DNA of 61,038 nt from Muribaculum sp. An289 (GTDB lineage: Bacteria; Bacteroidota; Bacteroidia; Bacteroidales; UBA932), in the NCBI RefSeq assembly GCF_002159555.1, contig NZ_NFIV01000011.1:1-61038 (forward strand). Direction: 5' to 3'. The number at the start of each line of letters is the position of its first letter. The stretch's first letter is position 1. Positions 43,979 to 52,586 of this stretch are shown here, piece after piece. A model generated the notes under the pieces. That model was not told the origin of the DNA. It did not search any database and saw only the letters and a list, made by a program, of their open reading frames with translations. A program made the translations under genes and the position numbers.

Positions 43979-45238
43979 ATGGCAAAAAGAGTAGTTATTA
44001 CTGGTATGGGAGTCGTCTCTCCTGTCGGGAATGATATTCCAACTATGTGGGACAATATCAGGAACGGACATTGCGGAGTGGACATCCTTACAAAACTGGA
44101 TTCTCCCTACGATGTTGAATTGTCGACATTGCCAGTCAAGGTGGTGGCCAAGGTAAAAGACTTTGACCCTGCATCCTATGGAATAAGTGTCGCAACTATC
44201 AGAAGGAGCGACAAATATACCCAATATGCTTTGGCGGCTGCAAAACAGGCCATGCTTGATTCCGACCTTGAAGGGAAAATAGAGCCGGGCCGTCTCGGAG
44301 TATATGTAGGCTCGGGAATTGGCGGAATACACACCAATATGGAGCAGATGCACAATCTGTTTTTCGACGGGGCAAGGAGGGTCTCTCCCCTGATGGTGCC
44401 TATGATGATTTCAAATATGGCATCCGGTACCATAGCCATCGAGTTTCATGCCCAGGGCCCGTGTCTGCCGGTAGTGACAGCCTGTGCGACTGGAACGCAT
44501 GCGGTAGGAGAGGCATACAGGGCCATCAAGCACGGATATGCGGATGCAATTATAGCCGGAGGTGCAGAAGCCCCTATAAACTCGTTTGCAATAGCAGGTT
44601 TCGCCAACAGCAAGGCCCTTTCAAAATCTGAAGACCCGAACGCGGCATCACTGCCTTTCGACAAGCGCAGGGCCGGTTTCGTCATGGGAGAAGGCGCCGG
44701 TGTCCTGATTCTTGAAGAATACGAGCATGCCGTTGCGAGAGGCGCAAGGATTTATGCAGAAGTCTGCGGTTATGGAAATACCTGCGACGCCCATCATATA
44801 ACGGCTCCTGAGCCTTCCGGAGAAGTTCCGGCAACGGCCATGAGGGAAGCTCTGGAAGAAGCCGGGTACAATCCGGACAAGGATACCTTGTATATAAATG
44901 CCCACGGAACGGGGACTCCTCTGAACGATGTTTCAGAGACCAATGCAATCAAGAAGGCTTTGGGCGATACTGCATACAAGGTTCATATAAGTTCTACGAA
45001 ATCGATGACCGGCCACATGTTGGGTGCAGCCGGTGCTGTAGAGCTGATTATTTCGGCTCTGGCGATGAAAGACTCGCTCATACCTCCGACGGCCAACCTT
45101 GAAACCCCTGACCCTGAATGCGATTTGAATTACACTCCGGGTAAGGCGGAAGAATGCAATATAGACGTTGCCATTTCGAATTCGCTCGGTTTCGGAGGCC
45201 ATAACGGCACTGTCGCACTGAGAAAACTCGGAAAATAA
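43979..45238 (+). CDS. fabF: Beta-ketoacyl-ACP synthase II
   Basis: A 419-residue elongating condensing enzyme. The catalytic Cys169 lies in TACATGTHAVG, and the two active-site histidines in NAHGTGTPLND and STKSMTGHMLGAAG. The N-terminus VVITGMGVVSPVGN and the C-terminal NSLGFGGHNG are typical of FabF. It lies between fabH and fabZ. In many bacteria acpP precedes fabF; here it does not. Confidence 0.96.
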   Translation: MAKRVVITGMGVVSPVGNDIPTMWDNIRNGHCGVDILTKLDSPYDVELSTLPVKVVAKVKDFDPASYGISVATIRRSDKYTQYALAAAKQAMLDSDLEGKIEPGRLGVYVGSGIGGIHTNMEQMHNLFFDGARRVSPLMVPMMISNMASGTIAIEFHAQGPCLPVVTACATGTHAVGEAYRAIKHGYADAIIAGGAEAPINSFAIAGFANSKALSKSEDPNAASLPFDKRRAGFVMGEGAGVLILEEYEHAVARGARIYAEVCGYGNTCDAHHITAPEPSGEVPATAMREALEEAGYNPDKDTLYINAHGTGTPLNDVSETNAIKKALGDTAYKVHISSTKSMTGHMLGAAGAVELIISALAMKDSLIPPTANLETPDPECDLNYTPGKAEECNIDVAISNSLGFGGHNGTVALRKLGK

Positions 45239-45266
45239 AAATAAACTATACTAAAACCTAATTATT

Positions 45267-45677
45267 ATGGACAGAGAGGAATTAAAAAAGTATTTGCCTC
45301 ACCGTGAACCGATGTTGCTCATCGATGAGATTTACTTGGAGGATGACGGTACGGTCCGCGCTTACTATAATGTAAGAGGAGACGAGTTCTTCCTGCAAGG
45401 GCACTATCCCGGACATCCGGTAGTTCCTGGAGTCATACAGTGCGAGATTATGGGGCAGGCCAGTTCCTTGTTGGTGCTTAGCGCCCTTGAAGGACGTACC
45501 CCGTTCTACACCGGAATCGATTTCGCAAGGTTCAAGCACCAGATAGTCCCTGGAGACAGGATGGAAATCAGGACGAAACTTGTGAAAAGCCGCGGTATGA
45601 TGTTTTTCACGGAGGCTTCCATCTATGTAGGTGAAACGCTTTGCTCGAAGGCATCGCTTTCATTTATGCTTAAATAA
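45267..45677 (+). CDS. fabZ: 3-hydroxyacyl-ACP dehydratase (FabZ type)
   Basis: A 136-residue hot-dog-fold dehydratase producing trans-2-enoyl-ACP. The catalytic His is in FLQGHYPGHPVVPG and the Glu in CEIMGQ. The N-terminal LPHREPMLLIDE is the standard FabZ opening. The length is slightly below the usual 140-150. It follows fabF by 28 bases and ends before a tandem repeat and a terminator. Beta-ketoacyl reductase, ACP and enoyl reductase are not in the window. Confidence 0.93.
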   Translation: MDREELKKYLPHREPMLLIDEIYLEDDGTVRAYYNVRGDEFFLQGHYPGHPVVPGVIQCEIMGQASSLLVLSALEGRTPFYTGIDFARFKHQIVPGDRMEIRTKLVKSRGMMFFTEASIYVGETLCSKASLSFMLK

Positions 45678-45701
45678 TTTTTTTGTAACTCCTGCTGGGA
45701 T

Positions 45702-45749
45702 TTTTAAGAATCTTTTGAAGAATTATTTTAAGAATCTTTTGAAGAATTG
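45702..45749 (+). repeat. 24-bp tandem duplication after fabZ
   Basis: TTTTAAGAATCTTTTGAAGA plus AATT(A/G) occurs twice in direct succession, with one mismatch at the last base. It lies between the fabZ stop and the terminator. Confidence 0.9.
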
Positions 45750-45758
45750 AAAATATTG

Positions 45759-45799
45759 AAGAGGCTGTGCCGGAAAAACCATCCTGTCGCAGCCTCTTT
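45759..45799 (+). terminator. Terminator of the fab cluster
   Basis: AAGAGGCTG (45759-45767) pairs with CAGCCTCTT (45790-45798) around a 22-base loop, followed by TTTTC. The T tract is short but the stem is strong. Confidence 0.75.
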
Positions 45800-45857
45800 T
45801 CTATCTCGGTGATATTTCTGTCTAAGTGATATTTCTATCTCAGTGGCACTTCTTCAT

Positions 45858-47330
45858 CTATTCGAAACTCCATTCCGTACCCTCTTTCGTATCCTTTATC
45901 AGTATCCCGGACTGTTTGAGCTCGTCCCTTATACGGTCGCTCGTCGTCCAGTCCTTGTTTTCCTTGGCTTTTTTCCTGACTTCGAGTACCATGTTCACGA
46001 GGCTGTCTACGACACCCTGGTGCCCGTCACCGTTTTCCTCGTCGCAGATGCCGAGAATCCCACCCAGGATGTCCGTAAAGACGGTATTCAGCTTTTCTAT
46101 GTCTTTCGCATTCAGACTGATTTGCCTGTCTTTCGCGGAATTTACTATTTTCACGGCATCGAAGATATATGAAAGTGCCACCGGAGTATTCAGATCATCG
46201 CAGAGCGCCTCGTAAATCTTCTCGACTATGCTGTCCATTTCAGGATTATCCGGAGCGTTGGTGTCGGCGGTGAGTCTGGAGGAGTCCTTTTGGGCCTGCA
46301 TGATTCTCCTGAGCCCTTTTTCCGAAGCCTGCAAGGCCTCGTTGCTGAAATCCAGTGTGCCTCTGTAATGCGCCTGAAGGATGAAGAACCTCACTGTCAT
46401 AGGCGAGTATGCCTGTTTGAGTACGGAATTGGCCCCGCTGAAAAGTTCATTCAATGTAATGAAATTGCCGAGCGATTTTCCCATCTTCTGTCCTTTGATG
46501 GTAATCATGTTGTTGTGCATCCAGTAGTTTACTCCGCTGGTTCCGCGGGATGCCATGTTCTGTGCAAATTCGCATTCATGATGAGGGAACAGCAGGTCCA
46601 TCCCGCCGCCGTGTATGTCGAATTGTGACCCGAGATATTTCTCGCTCATTGCCGAGCACTCGAGATGCCATCCAGGAAAACCTTCGCTCCATGGGGACGG
46701 CCATTTCATTATGTGTTCCGGAGCGGCCTTTTTCCACAATGCAAAATCATAAGGTGAATGCTTGTCTCCCTGTCCGTCGAGTTCGCGTGTGTTCGATATC
46801 ATTTCATCAAGAACCCTTCCTGACAATATGCCGTATTTGTGGTCTTTGTCATAGGCCTTTACGTCGAAATATACCGAGCCGTTGCTGACATACGCGTATC
46901 CGGCCTTGAGGATTTTCTCGACAAGGCTTATCTGCTCTATGATATGCCCCGAGGCCCGTGGTTCTATGCTTGGCGGAGCCACGTTGAGCTTGCGCATGGC
47001 ATCATGGTAACGGATGGTATATTCCTGGGCGATTTCCATCGGTTCCAGTTCCTCGATGCGTGCTTTCTTCGCAATCTTGTCTTCTCCGGAATCAGAGTCG
47101 TTCTCCAGGTGTCCTACGTCCGTGATATTCCTTACATACCTTACCTTGTATCCCAAATGTCTGAAAAGCCTGACGAGAACATCGTATGTGATGCCTGGCC
47201 TGGCATGCCCCAGATGCGGATCTCCATATACTGTCGGGCCACATACGTACAATCCTACATGTCCGGGTGTAACCGGCTTGAACAACTCTTTCTTGCGGCT
47301 GAGTGTGTTATAAATGTAAATGTCTCTCAT
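45858..47330 (-). CDS. cysS: Cysteinyl-tRNA synthetase
   Basis: A 490-residue class I synthetase. The HIGH motif appears as DPHLGHARP after CGPTVYG (first zinc Cys), and KMSKS as [11 protein letters not shown]. The GWHLECSAM and [15 protein letters not shown] segments supply the remaining zinc ligands. The C-terminal DALR-like helical bundle (about residues 370-460) is normal. A -7 element TAACTTTG sits 24 bases upstream. The gene is transcribed on its own, towards the fab terminator. Confidence 0.97.
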   Translation of the reverse strand: MRDIYIYNTLSRKKELFKPVTPGHVGLYVCGPTVYGDPHLGHARPGITYDVLVRLFRHLGYKVRYVRNITDVGHLENDSDSGEDKIAKKARIEELEPMEIAQEYTIRYHDAMRKLNVAPPSIEPRASGHIIEQISLVEKILKAGYAYVSNGSVYFDVKAYDKDHKYGILSGRVLDEMISNTRELDGQGDKHSPYDFALWKKAAPEHIMKWPSPWSEGFPGWHLECSAMSEKYLGSQFDIHGGGMDLLFPHHECEFAQNMASRGTSGVNYWMHNNMITIKGQKMGKSLGNFITLNELFSGANSVLKQAYSPMTVRFFILQAHYRGTLDFSNEALQASEKGLRRIMQAQKDSSRLTADTNAPDNPEMDSIVEKIYEALCDDLNTPVALSYIFDAVKIVNSAKDRQISLNAKDIEKLNTVFTDILGGILGICDEENGDGHQGVVDSLVNMVLEVRKKAKENKDWTTSDRIRDELKQSGILIKDTKEGTEWSFE

Positions 47331-47353
47331 AATTCCAAAATAGAAGTCTTGCG

Positions 47354-47361
47354 CAAAGTTA
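47354..47361 (-). promoter_or_regulatory. -7 element for cysS
   Basis: TAACTTTG on the minus strand, 24 bases upstream of the cysS ATG. Confidence 0.6.
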
Positions 47362-47385
47362 AGAAGTTGTTTTGATTTTTTTCAA

Positions 47386-47468
47386 AAAGAAGGACGGGAA
47401 TCTGGGATAATGCAGGTGTGGTCTGATTTTAATTAAACTTCAATTATGGATTGCCGTCCCTCTTTTTG
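47386..47468 (-). terminator. Probable terminator of ssb
   Basis: AAAAAGAAGGACGG (47386-47399) is complementary to CCGTCCCTCTTTTT (47454-47467) with a long loop. In the minus direction it lies 22 bases after the ssb stop and ends in a T-rich stretch. Confidence 0.55.
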
Positions 47469-47490
47469 TTCATGTCTTCCGTCCTTTTGT

Positions 47491-47832
47491 CTATGCGAAA
47501 TCCTCGGGATTCGCTATCTGCAATCTGTTGGCGACTACTTCATAAATCCTTTTCTCTTCTCCATCGTTGTTGGTAAACTTGGATATGCGCAGCCTTCCGC
47601 ATACATAGATGAAAGTTCCCTTTTTTATAGAGGCGAAATCGGGCATGCCGCGCCCTTCCCATGCTACGACATTGTGCCATGTCGTCTCTATTACGGGTTT
47701 TCCGTCCTTGTCACGGTAAGAATAGTTTGTCGCGATTTTGAAGCGCGCTACGCAGTTGTCTCCGAATCTGTTGATTTTGGCATCTTCGCCAACGTTTCCT
47801 CTCAGTTCGATTCTGTTCAATGTATAATCCAT
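47491..47832 (-). CDS. ssb: Short single-stranded DNA-binding protein
   Basis: A 113-residue OB-fold protein. The N-terminus MDYTLNRIELRGNVGEDAKI and the WHNVVAWEGRG and GTFIYVCGRLRISKF strands are standard SSB features. It lacks the long linker and acidic DDDIPF-type tip: it ends NPEDFA. It therefore resembles the short SSB paralogue that many Bacteroidales carry beside a full-length one. Possible roles are in replication or DNA uptake/repair; interaction with tip-binding partners should be weak. Confidence 0.9.
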   Translation of the reverse strand: MDYTLNRIELRGNVGEDAKINRFGDNCVARFKIATNYSYRDKDGKPVIETTWHNVVAWEGRGMPDFASIKKGTFIYVCGRLRISKFTNNDGEEKRIYEVVANRLQIANPEDFA

Positions 47833-48015
47833 GATTCAAAAATTTTGTTGGGGCAAAGTACGGAAGCAAAGTCCGGCGTATTCGGTTATTAAGTATTTAT
47901 TTTCGTTTGTAAACGGATACCGGCGGATATTGATTTGCAAAATTTTGAAAATTTTCGTTTCTCTTTCAAGATTTCGGTTTAATTTTTCTAAATTGCATTG
48001 ATAAATTTTAAGGCT

Positions 48016-48363
48016 ATGGAGAAGAAGGATTGTGCTGCCGGGGCCAATTGTTGTTTGGAATGCGGCGAACCGTTGTCGGGCAGATGCGACAAGAAATTTT
48101 GCGGAGACTATTGCAGGAATGCATATAACAACCGTCTGCATGTTTCCGAAAGGCGGCTTATGGAGGGCGTGAACAGGAAACTTGCGAAAAACCACAAGGT
48201 TTTGGAAAAGGCGGCCGGCCCATGGTCCAGGCTGTCAGAACTGGAAAAGGAAGGTTTTGCAAAAAGTTTCTTTACAGGTTGCCGGGGATACGGTATTTGC
48301 CGTACATACGAGTGTTACGATATAAGATACAGGATTGCATTCGGATATTTGATGAAACTATGA
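48016..48363 (+). CDS. Small Cys-rich putative zinc-finger protein
   Basis: A 115-residue protein of unknown family. The N-terminal part has CCLECGEPLSGRCDKKFCGD followed by YCRNAYNNR, i.e. CxxC...C...CxxxC spacing resembling a treble-clef or MYND-like zinc site. The middle is helical and basic (RRLMEGVNRKLAKNHK). I use ATG 48016 instead of the upstream TTG 47998. Its TGA overlaps the ATG of the M3 peptidase (ATGA), so the two are translationally coupled. A nucleic-acid or protein-binding role is possible but not shown. Confidence 0.7.
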   Translation: MEKKDCAAGANCCLECGEPLSGRCDKKFCGDYCRNAYNNRLHVSERRLMEGVNRKLAKNHKVLEKAAGPWSRLSELEKEGFAKSFFTGCRGYGICRTYECYDIRYRIAFGYLMKL

Positions 48364-50426
48364 CAGATATTATTGATATGACAGGTGTTGTAGGGAATCC
48401 CCTTTTTGAAGATTCGGCCTTGCTTTACGGAGCTCCGGCTTTCGACAGAATCCGTGAGGAGCATTTTGTGCCGGCGTTCGAGGCCGCAATAGCCGCTGCG
48501 AAAAAAGAAGTGGACTCGATTGCCGATAATGGAGCAGAGCCCGATTTTGAAAATACCATTGCCGCCCTGGACCGTTGCGGAAAGGCCCTTGACAGGGTCG
48601 CCGGTGTCTTTTATTGCCTGAATTCGGCCTGCACAAGCCCCGGGATACGTGAAATCGCCGAAAAAATCACACCGATGATGACGGGCTATTCTTTGTACAT
48701 ATTCCTGAACGGCCGCCTGTTATCAAAAGTGAAGCATGTGTATGACAGGAAAGAGGCATTGTCCCTGTCCGATGAGGAAGCGATGTTGCTTGAAAAGACT
48801 TATAAGGCTTTTGTGAGAAACGGGGCGGGCCTGGACGAAGACGGGAAAAAGCTTTTCAGCCGTTTGTCTGAAGAACTGTCCCTGGCCCGTCTGGCTTTCG
48901 AGAAAAACCTTCTTGACGCCACGAATGATTATGTGCTGCACGTGACAGATGAATCCGGGCTCGGTGGGCTTCCCGATTATGTCAAGGAGGCGGCAGCCGA
49001 GGAGGCCCGTACAAAGAATATGTCAGGGTGGGTGTTTACTCTGGCGCGTGCCAGCATGGGCCCGTTCCTGAAATTCAGTACTGACAGGGATGCGAGGAGA
49101 CGGATTTGGACGGCCTTCAACACAAGGGCTTATGGAGGAAAATACGACAATTGCCGGGTTATAAATAGAATCGTTTCTCTTAAAAATGAAATTGCGCACC
49201 TGTTGGGATACGGGAGTTATGCGGATTATGTACTCGAAGAGAGGATGGCCAAAAACAGGGAGAACGTGAACGGATTTCTCGGCGATTTGGTGGAAAAGAC
49301 CCTGCCTTTTGCCCGCAGGGATGTCTCTGAAGTGGCAGAATATGCGCGCTCATGCGGATTTTCCGAAAAAATGATGCCGTGGGATTTTTCATTTTGGTCA
49401 GAAAAATACCGCGAATCGCGTTTTTCATTGAAGGAAGAGGAATTGAAACCTTATTTCGAATTGGACGGAGTGGTGAAAGCGGCTTTCTCTTTGGCCGGCA
49501 GGTTATACGGGCTGACATTCGAGGAACTTCCGGATTTTCCCGTATATCATGAGGATGTCAGGGTCTATGATGTCAAAGATGCGGACGGGACACACCTTTC
49601 TCTGATATATATGGATTTCTTTCCGCGGGAAAACAAAAATGCGGGGGCATGGATGGATGCTTTTTACGGCCAGTATGTTATCGGAGGCAAGGACCATAGG
49701 CCGTGTATCAGTATCGTGACAAATTTTACAAAACCGACGTCTTCCATGCCGTCTTTGCTCACGCATGACGAAGTCACGACCCTTCTGCACGAATTCGGGC
49801 ATGCTTTGCATGAGACGTTTTCGAAATGCACATATTCTTCGGTGTCAGGGACTAACGTGCCGTGGGACTTTGTCGAGTTCCCTTCGCAGATAATGGAAAA
49901 CTGGGCATTCGAGCCGGAGTTTCTGAATACTTTTGCCCGTCATTATGTTACGGGGAATATGATACCGGAAGAGTTGGTAAAGAGGTTAATCGACTCTAAA
50001 AATTATCTTGCAGGTTATGCGCAGTTGCGTCAGTTGCAGTTCGGCGTGCTTGATATGGCCTGGTATTCTTCCGACCGTTCCGATGTCATGGACGTGGAGG
50101 CTTTCGAGCGCGAAGTGCTGGGTAGCATTTCCGTGCTTCCTGTCATTGACGGAACGGCATTTTCGCCATCATTTTCGCATATTTTCGGTGGAGGCTATTC
50201 AGCCGGATATTATTCGTACAAGTGGGCGGAAGTGCTTGAGGCCGATGCGTTTTCGCTGTTTGAGGAGAAAGGTGTCTTCAACAGGGAAGTGGCTTCCTCG
50301 CTGCGGCGGAACATCCTTTCAAAAGGCGGAACCGAGGATGCTGCGGAAATGTACCGGCGATTCAGGGGCCGCGACCCGGAATCCGATGCCCTTATGAAGA
50401 AACAGGGCCTGGTCGCCGGGAAGTGA
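48360..50426 (+). CDS. dcp: M3 family peptidyl-dipeptidase / oligopeptidase
   Basis: A 688-residue zinc peptidase cutting dipeptides from peptide C-termini or acting as oligopeptidase A. The HEFGH zinc motif is at residues 477-481 (LLHEFGHALHETF), with the third ligand region MENWAFEPEFL. Upstream YMDFFPRENKNAG is also typical. No signal peptide, so it is cytoplasmic. The frame extends upstream to 48222 inside the Cys-rich gene; ATG 48360 overlaps that gene's stop and gives the normal family start NPLFED. Dcp versus PrlC specificity is not resolvable here. Confidence 0.92.
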   Translation: MTDIIDMTGVVGNPLFEDSALLYGAPAFDRIREEHFVPAFEAAIAAAKKEVDSIADNGAEPDFENTIAALDRCGKALDRVAGVFYCLNSACTSPGIREIAEKITPMMTGYSLYIFLNGRLLSKVKHVYDRKEALSLSDEEAMLLEKTYKAFVRNGAGLDEDGKKLFSRLSEELSLARLAFEKNLLDATNDYVLHVTDESGLGGLPDYVKEAAAEEARTKNMSGWVFTLARASMGPFLKFSTDRDARRRIWTAFNTRAYGGKYDNCRVINRIVSLKNEIAHLLGYGSYADYVLEERMAKNRENVNGFLGDLVEKTLPFARRDVSEVAEYARSCGFSEKMMPWDFSFWSEKYRESRFSLKEEELKPYFELDGVVKAAFSLAGRLYGLTFEELPDFPVYHEDVRVYDVKDADGTHLSLIYMDFFPRENKNAGAWMDAFYGQYVIGGKDHRPCISIVTNFTKPTSSMPSLLTHDEVTTLLHEFGHALHETFSKCTYSSVSGTNVPWDFVEFPSQIMENWAFEPEFLNTFARHYVTGNMIPEELVKRLIDSKNYLAGYAQLRQLQFGVLDMAWYSSDRSDVMDVEAFEREVLGSISVLPVIDGTAFSPSFSHIFGGGYSAGYYSYKWAEVLEADAFSLFEEKGVFNREVASSLRRNILSKGGTEDAAEMYRRFRGRDPESDALMKKQGLVAGK

Positions 50427-50445
50427 GGCAGGTCTTAGCCATTTG

Positions 50446-50499
50446 CCGTTTGTCATCGGAGTCCCGTTTGTCGTCGGCATCCCGTTTGCCATTGGAATT
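50446..50499 (+). repeat. 18-bp imperfect tandem repeat x3
   Basis: Three units begin CCGTTTG(T/C)C(A/G)T(C/T)GG at 50446, 50464 and 50482. They start 20 bases after the dcp stop and are non-coding. Confidence 0.8.
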
Positions 50500-50582
50500 T
50501 ACCAGAGGGCACACTGTGAAAATGATGAATAGGAGCTATAGTGTTGAAAATTAGTATATTGCATAAGATTGAGATAAAAGGA

Positions 50583-50632
50583 GCTGTGGATTTCAAAGGG
50601 TTTTCAAGCCCTTGAAATCCACAGCAGTTTTT
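50583..50632 (+). terminator. First of two hairpin terminators after dcp
   Basis: GCTGTGGATTTCAAAGGG pairs with CCCTTGAAATCCACAGC (50609-50625): a 17-bp stem with one bulged A, then AGTTTTT. It is much longer than a minimal terminator. Confidence 0.75.
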
Positions 50633-50665
50633 AAGTAGGACTGTAATAAATTATTAATAATTAAC

Positions 50666-50713
50666 ACTTTGAAGTGGCCACGCCCGTAAAGGGGTGTGCT
50701 TCAAAGTTTTTTT
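50666..50713 (+). terminator. Second hairpin terminator, before osmC
   Basis: ACTTTGAAG (50666-50674) pairs with CTTCAAAGT (50699-50707), with an inner CGCCC-GTAAA-GGGGTG hairpin, followed by seven T residues. It can serve the plus strand and overlaps the 3' end region of osmC. Confidence 0.75.
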
Positions 50714-51120
50714 CAATAGTGATAAACTATGTTTTTGACAATTTCCGGATTGAGGCTGTTCGATACCGGGCAGCCGTTCACTGCCGCCTCGATGAAGCGT
50801 TTTTCCTTGTCCGAATAACTGGAGCCTTCAGGAAAATAGATGTCTATGTCTATTTCGATTACACGGCGGGGATTGGTTCCCATTTTCTTCTCTATTTCGA
50901 TGCGGGTCCCGTCTATGTTGAAGCCGTGCGCTTCGGCGGACTGTCCCATTATGGTAAGCATGCAGCTCGCAAGTGATGAGGCGAAAAGGTCGGTCGGCGA
51001 AAAAAATTCCCCTTTTCCGTGATTGTCGAGTGGGGCGTCCGTTATTACCTTGTTCCCTGATTGGAGGTGTTCGATTTCAGTGCGGAAACCTCCGATATAA
51101 GTGCTTCTCATTTTTGTCAT
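50713..51120 (-). CDS. OsmC/Ohr family peroxide-reductase-like protein
   Basis: A 135-residue protein of the OsmC family, thiol-dependent reducers of organic or other peroxides. The first conserved Cys is in ASSLASCMLTIMG and the second in AAVNGCPVSNSL, matching the redox pair. The SPTDLFA opening of the first helix is typical. A strong AAGGAGG lies about 7 bases upstream of the ATG, rare for the phylum. It starts 24 bases after the miaB stop, so the two probably share a transcript. The substrate is not known. Confidence 0.88.
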   Translation of the reverse strand: MTKMRSTYIGGFRTEIEHLQSGNKVITDAPLDNHGKGEFFSPTDLFASSLASCMLTIMGQSAEAHGFNIDGTRIEIEKKMGTNPRRVIEIDIDIYFPEGSSYSDKEKRFIEAAVNGCPVSNSLNPEIVKNIVYHY

Positions 51121-51144
51121 TGTTTTTCCTCCTTATAATTTTAT

Positions 51145-52506
51145 TTATAATGTTTTTGCTATCAGTGTGGCTGATGTGCAGCCGGTAACTTCGACTTCCG
51201 CATATTCTCCTGTTTTATATCCGTTAGCCGGGAATACGCAGACTTTATTGCTGGATGCCCGCCCGAAAAGCTCGCTTTCGCTGCGTTTCGAAACTCCTTC
51301 TATAAGTACTGACATCCGTTTTCCGATTTCTTTCCTGTTCCTTTCGAGGGAAATCCGGTTCTGAAGCTGTATGATTTCGTTCAGTCTGCGGGTTTTGGTC
51401 TCCTCCGGCACATCGTCTTGGTAGTGCCTTGCGGCAAGGGTTCCTGGCCTCTCGGAGTATTGGAACATGAAGGCTCCGTCGAAACCGACTTCTTCCATGA
51501 GCGATAACGTATCCCTGTGATCTTCTTCGGTTTCGGTACAGAATCCGGCGATTATGTCGGTGGTTATGGCGCATTCCGGCATGATTTCCCGTATTTTCCT
51601 GATTCTTTCGAGGTACCACTCCCTGTCGTATTTGCGCCTCATCAGTTCGAGCATCCTGCTGCTGCCGGACTGTACGGGAAGATGTATGTGCTTGCAGATG
51701 TTGTCGTATGCCGCCATTGTGTCAAGCACTTCGTTGCTTATGTCCTTGGGGTGGGATGTGGAAAATCGGAAACGTATTTCCGGCAGGAGCTCAGCGGCCA
51801 TTTTAAGCAGTGCCGCAAAGTTTATCGTCTGTCCGTCCCCTTTCCAGAGATATGAATCCACGTTCTGCCCCAACAGGTTGATTTCCTTGTATCCGTTTGC
51901 TGCCAGTTCTTCCGCTTCGCGGAGAATCGAGCGGTAATCACGGCTCCTTTCGACCCCTCTCGTGTAGGGTACAACGCAATAGGAGCATACGTTATTGCAA
52001 CCGCGCATTATCGAGATATATGCGGAAACACCGTTTTTGTCCATCCTTACTGGAGATATGTCTGCGTAGGTTTCCTCGCTGGAGAGGATAACGTTTATCT
52101 GCTTGCCGTTGCCGGCTTCGGAAAGGTTTCTTATGAGTGCCGGCAGTTCCCGGTACGAGTCCGGGCCAGCCACTATGTCAACTGCCGGATGCTCCAGAAG
52201 TTTGTCTTTGAGCCTTTCGGCCATGCACCCTACTATGCATACGGTGACAGGATGTTTTTTCTTCAGTTGTCTGAAAACATCAAGCCTTCCCCAGATTCTC
52301 TGCTCGGCATTGTCCCTTATGGCGCAGGTATTTATTACGATGATATCGGCCCTGTCCATGTCTTCGCACAAGGCATATCCCTGACCTTCGAGTATGGACA
52401 GTATGACTTCGCTGTCATTGACATTCATCTGACAGCCGTAGGTTTCTATGTATAGCCCAGGCCTTTTTTCGTCGATTATGGGCCTGACCGATTTGAAGTC
52501 TTTCAT
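51145..52506 (-). CDS. miaB: tRNA-2-methylthio-N6-dimethylallyladenosine synthase
   Basis: A 453-residue radical SAM methylthiotransferase modifying A37 of tRNAs reading UNN codons. The N-terminal UPF0004 domain has YIETYGCQMNVNDSE and further Cys in INTCAIRDNAE and CIVGCMAERL. The SAM cluster is RGCNNVCSYCVVPYTRG, and a TRAM domain ends the protein (about residues 385-450). The promoter is supplied by repeat C copy 2 just upstream. Residues around CSYCVVPYTRGVE favour MiaB over MtaB/RimO. Confidence 0.95.
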   Translation of the reverse strand: MKDFKSVRPIIDEKRPGLYIETYGCQMNVNDSEVILSILEGQGYALCEDMDRADIIVINTCAIRDNAEQRIWGRLDVFRQLKKKHPVTVCIVGCMAERLKDKLLEHPAVDIVAGPDSYRELPALIRNLSEAGNGKQINVILSSEETYADISPVRMDKNGVSAYISIMRGCNNVCSYCVVPYTRGVERSRDYRSILREAEELAANGYKEINLLGQNVDSYLWKGDGQTINFAALLKMAAELLPEIRFRFSTSHPKDISNEVLDTMAAYDNICKHIHLPVQSGSSRMLELMRRKYDREWYLERIRKIREIMPECAITTDIIAGFCTETEEDHRDTLSLMEEVGFDGAFMFQYSERPGTLAARHYQDDVPEETKTRRLNEIIQLQNRISLERNRKEIGKRMSVLIEGVSKRSESELFGRASSNKVCVFPANGYKTGEYAEVEVTGCTSATLIAKTL

Positions 52507-52530
52507 CCGTTATTAAAATGCTTAAATCAT

Positions 52531-52577
52531 GCAAATATACGCAGAAGCCGAGAGCAATGCAAATTCATTTGCATTGG
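52531..52577 (-). repeat. Palindromic promoter repeat C, copy 2 (miaB side)
   Basis: On the minus strand CAATGCAAATGAATTTGCATTG is split around a perfect palindrome, followed by CTCTCGGCTTCTGCG and TATATTTGC. The 33-base block from TTTGCATTGC to TATATTTGC is identical to copy 1 upstream of fabH. The -7 element (52539-52532) lies 25 bases from the miaB ATG, so this copy is very likely the miaB promoter. Confidence 0.8.
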
Positions 52578-52586
52578 CATGTTTCG

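Noticed and set aside
50446-50499. CRISPR-like array after dcp
   Set aside because: Units are 18 bp, contiguous and without spacers; there are no cas genes in the window.
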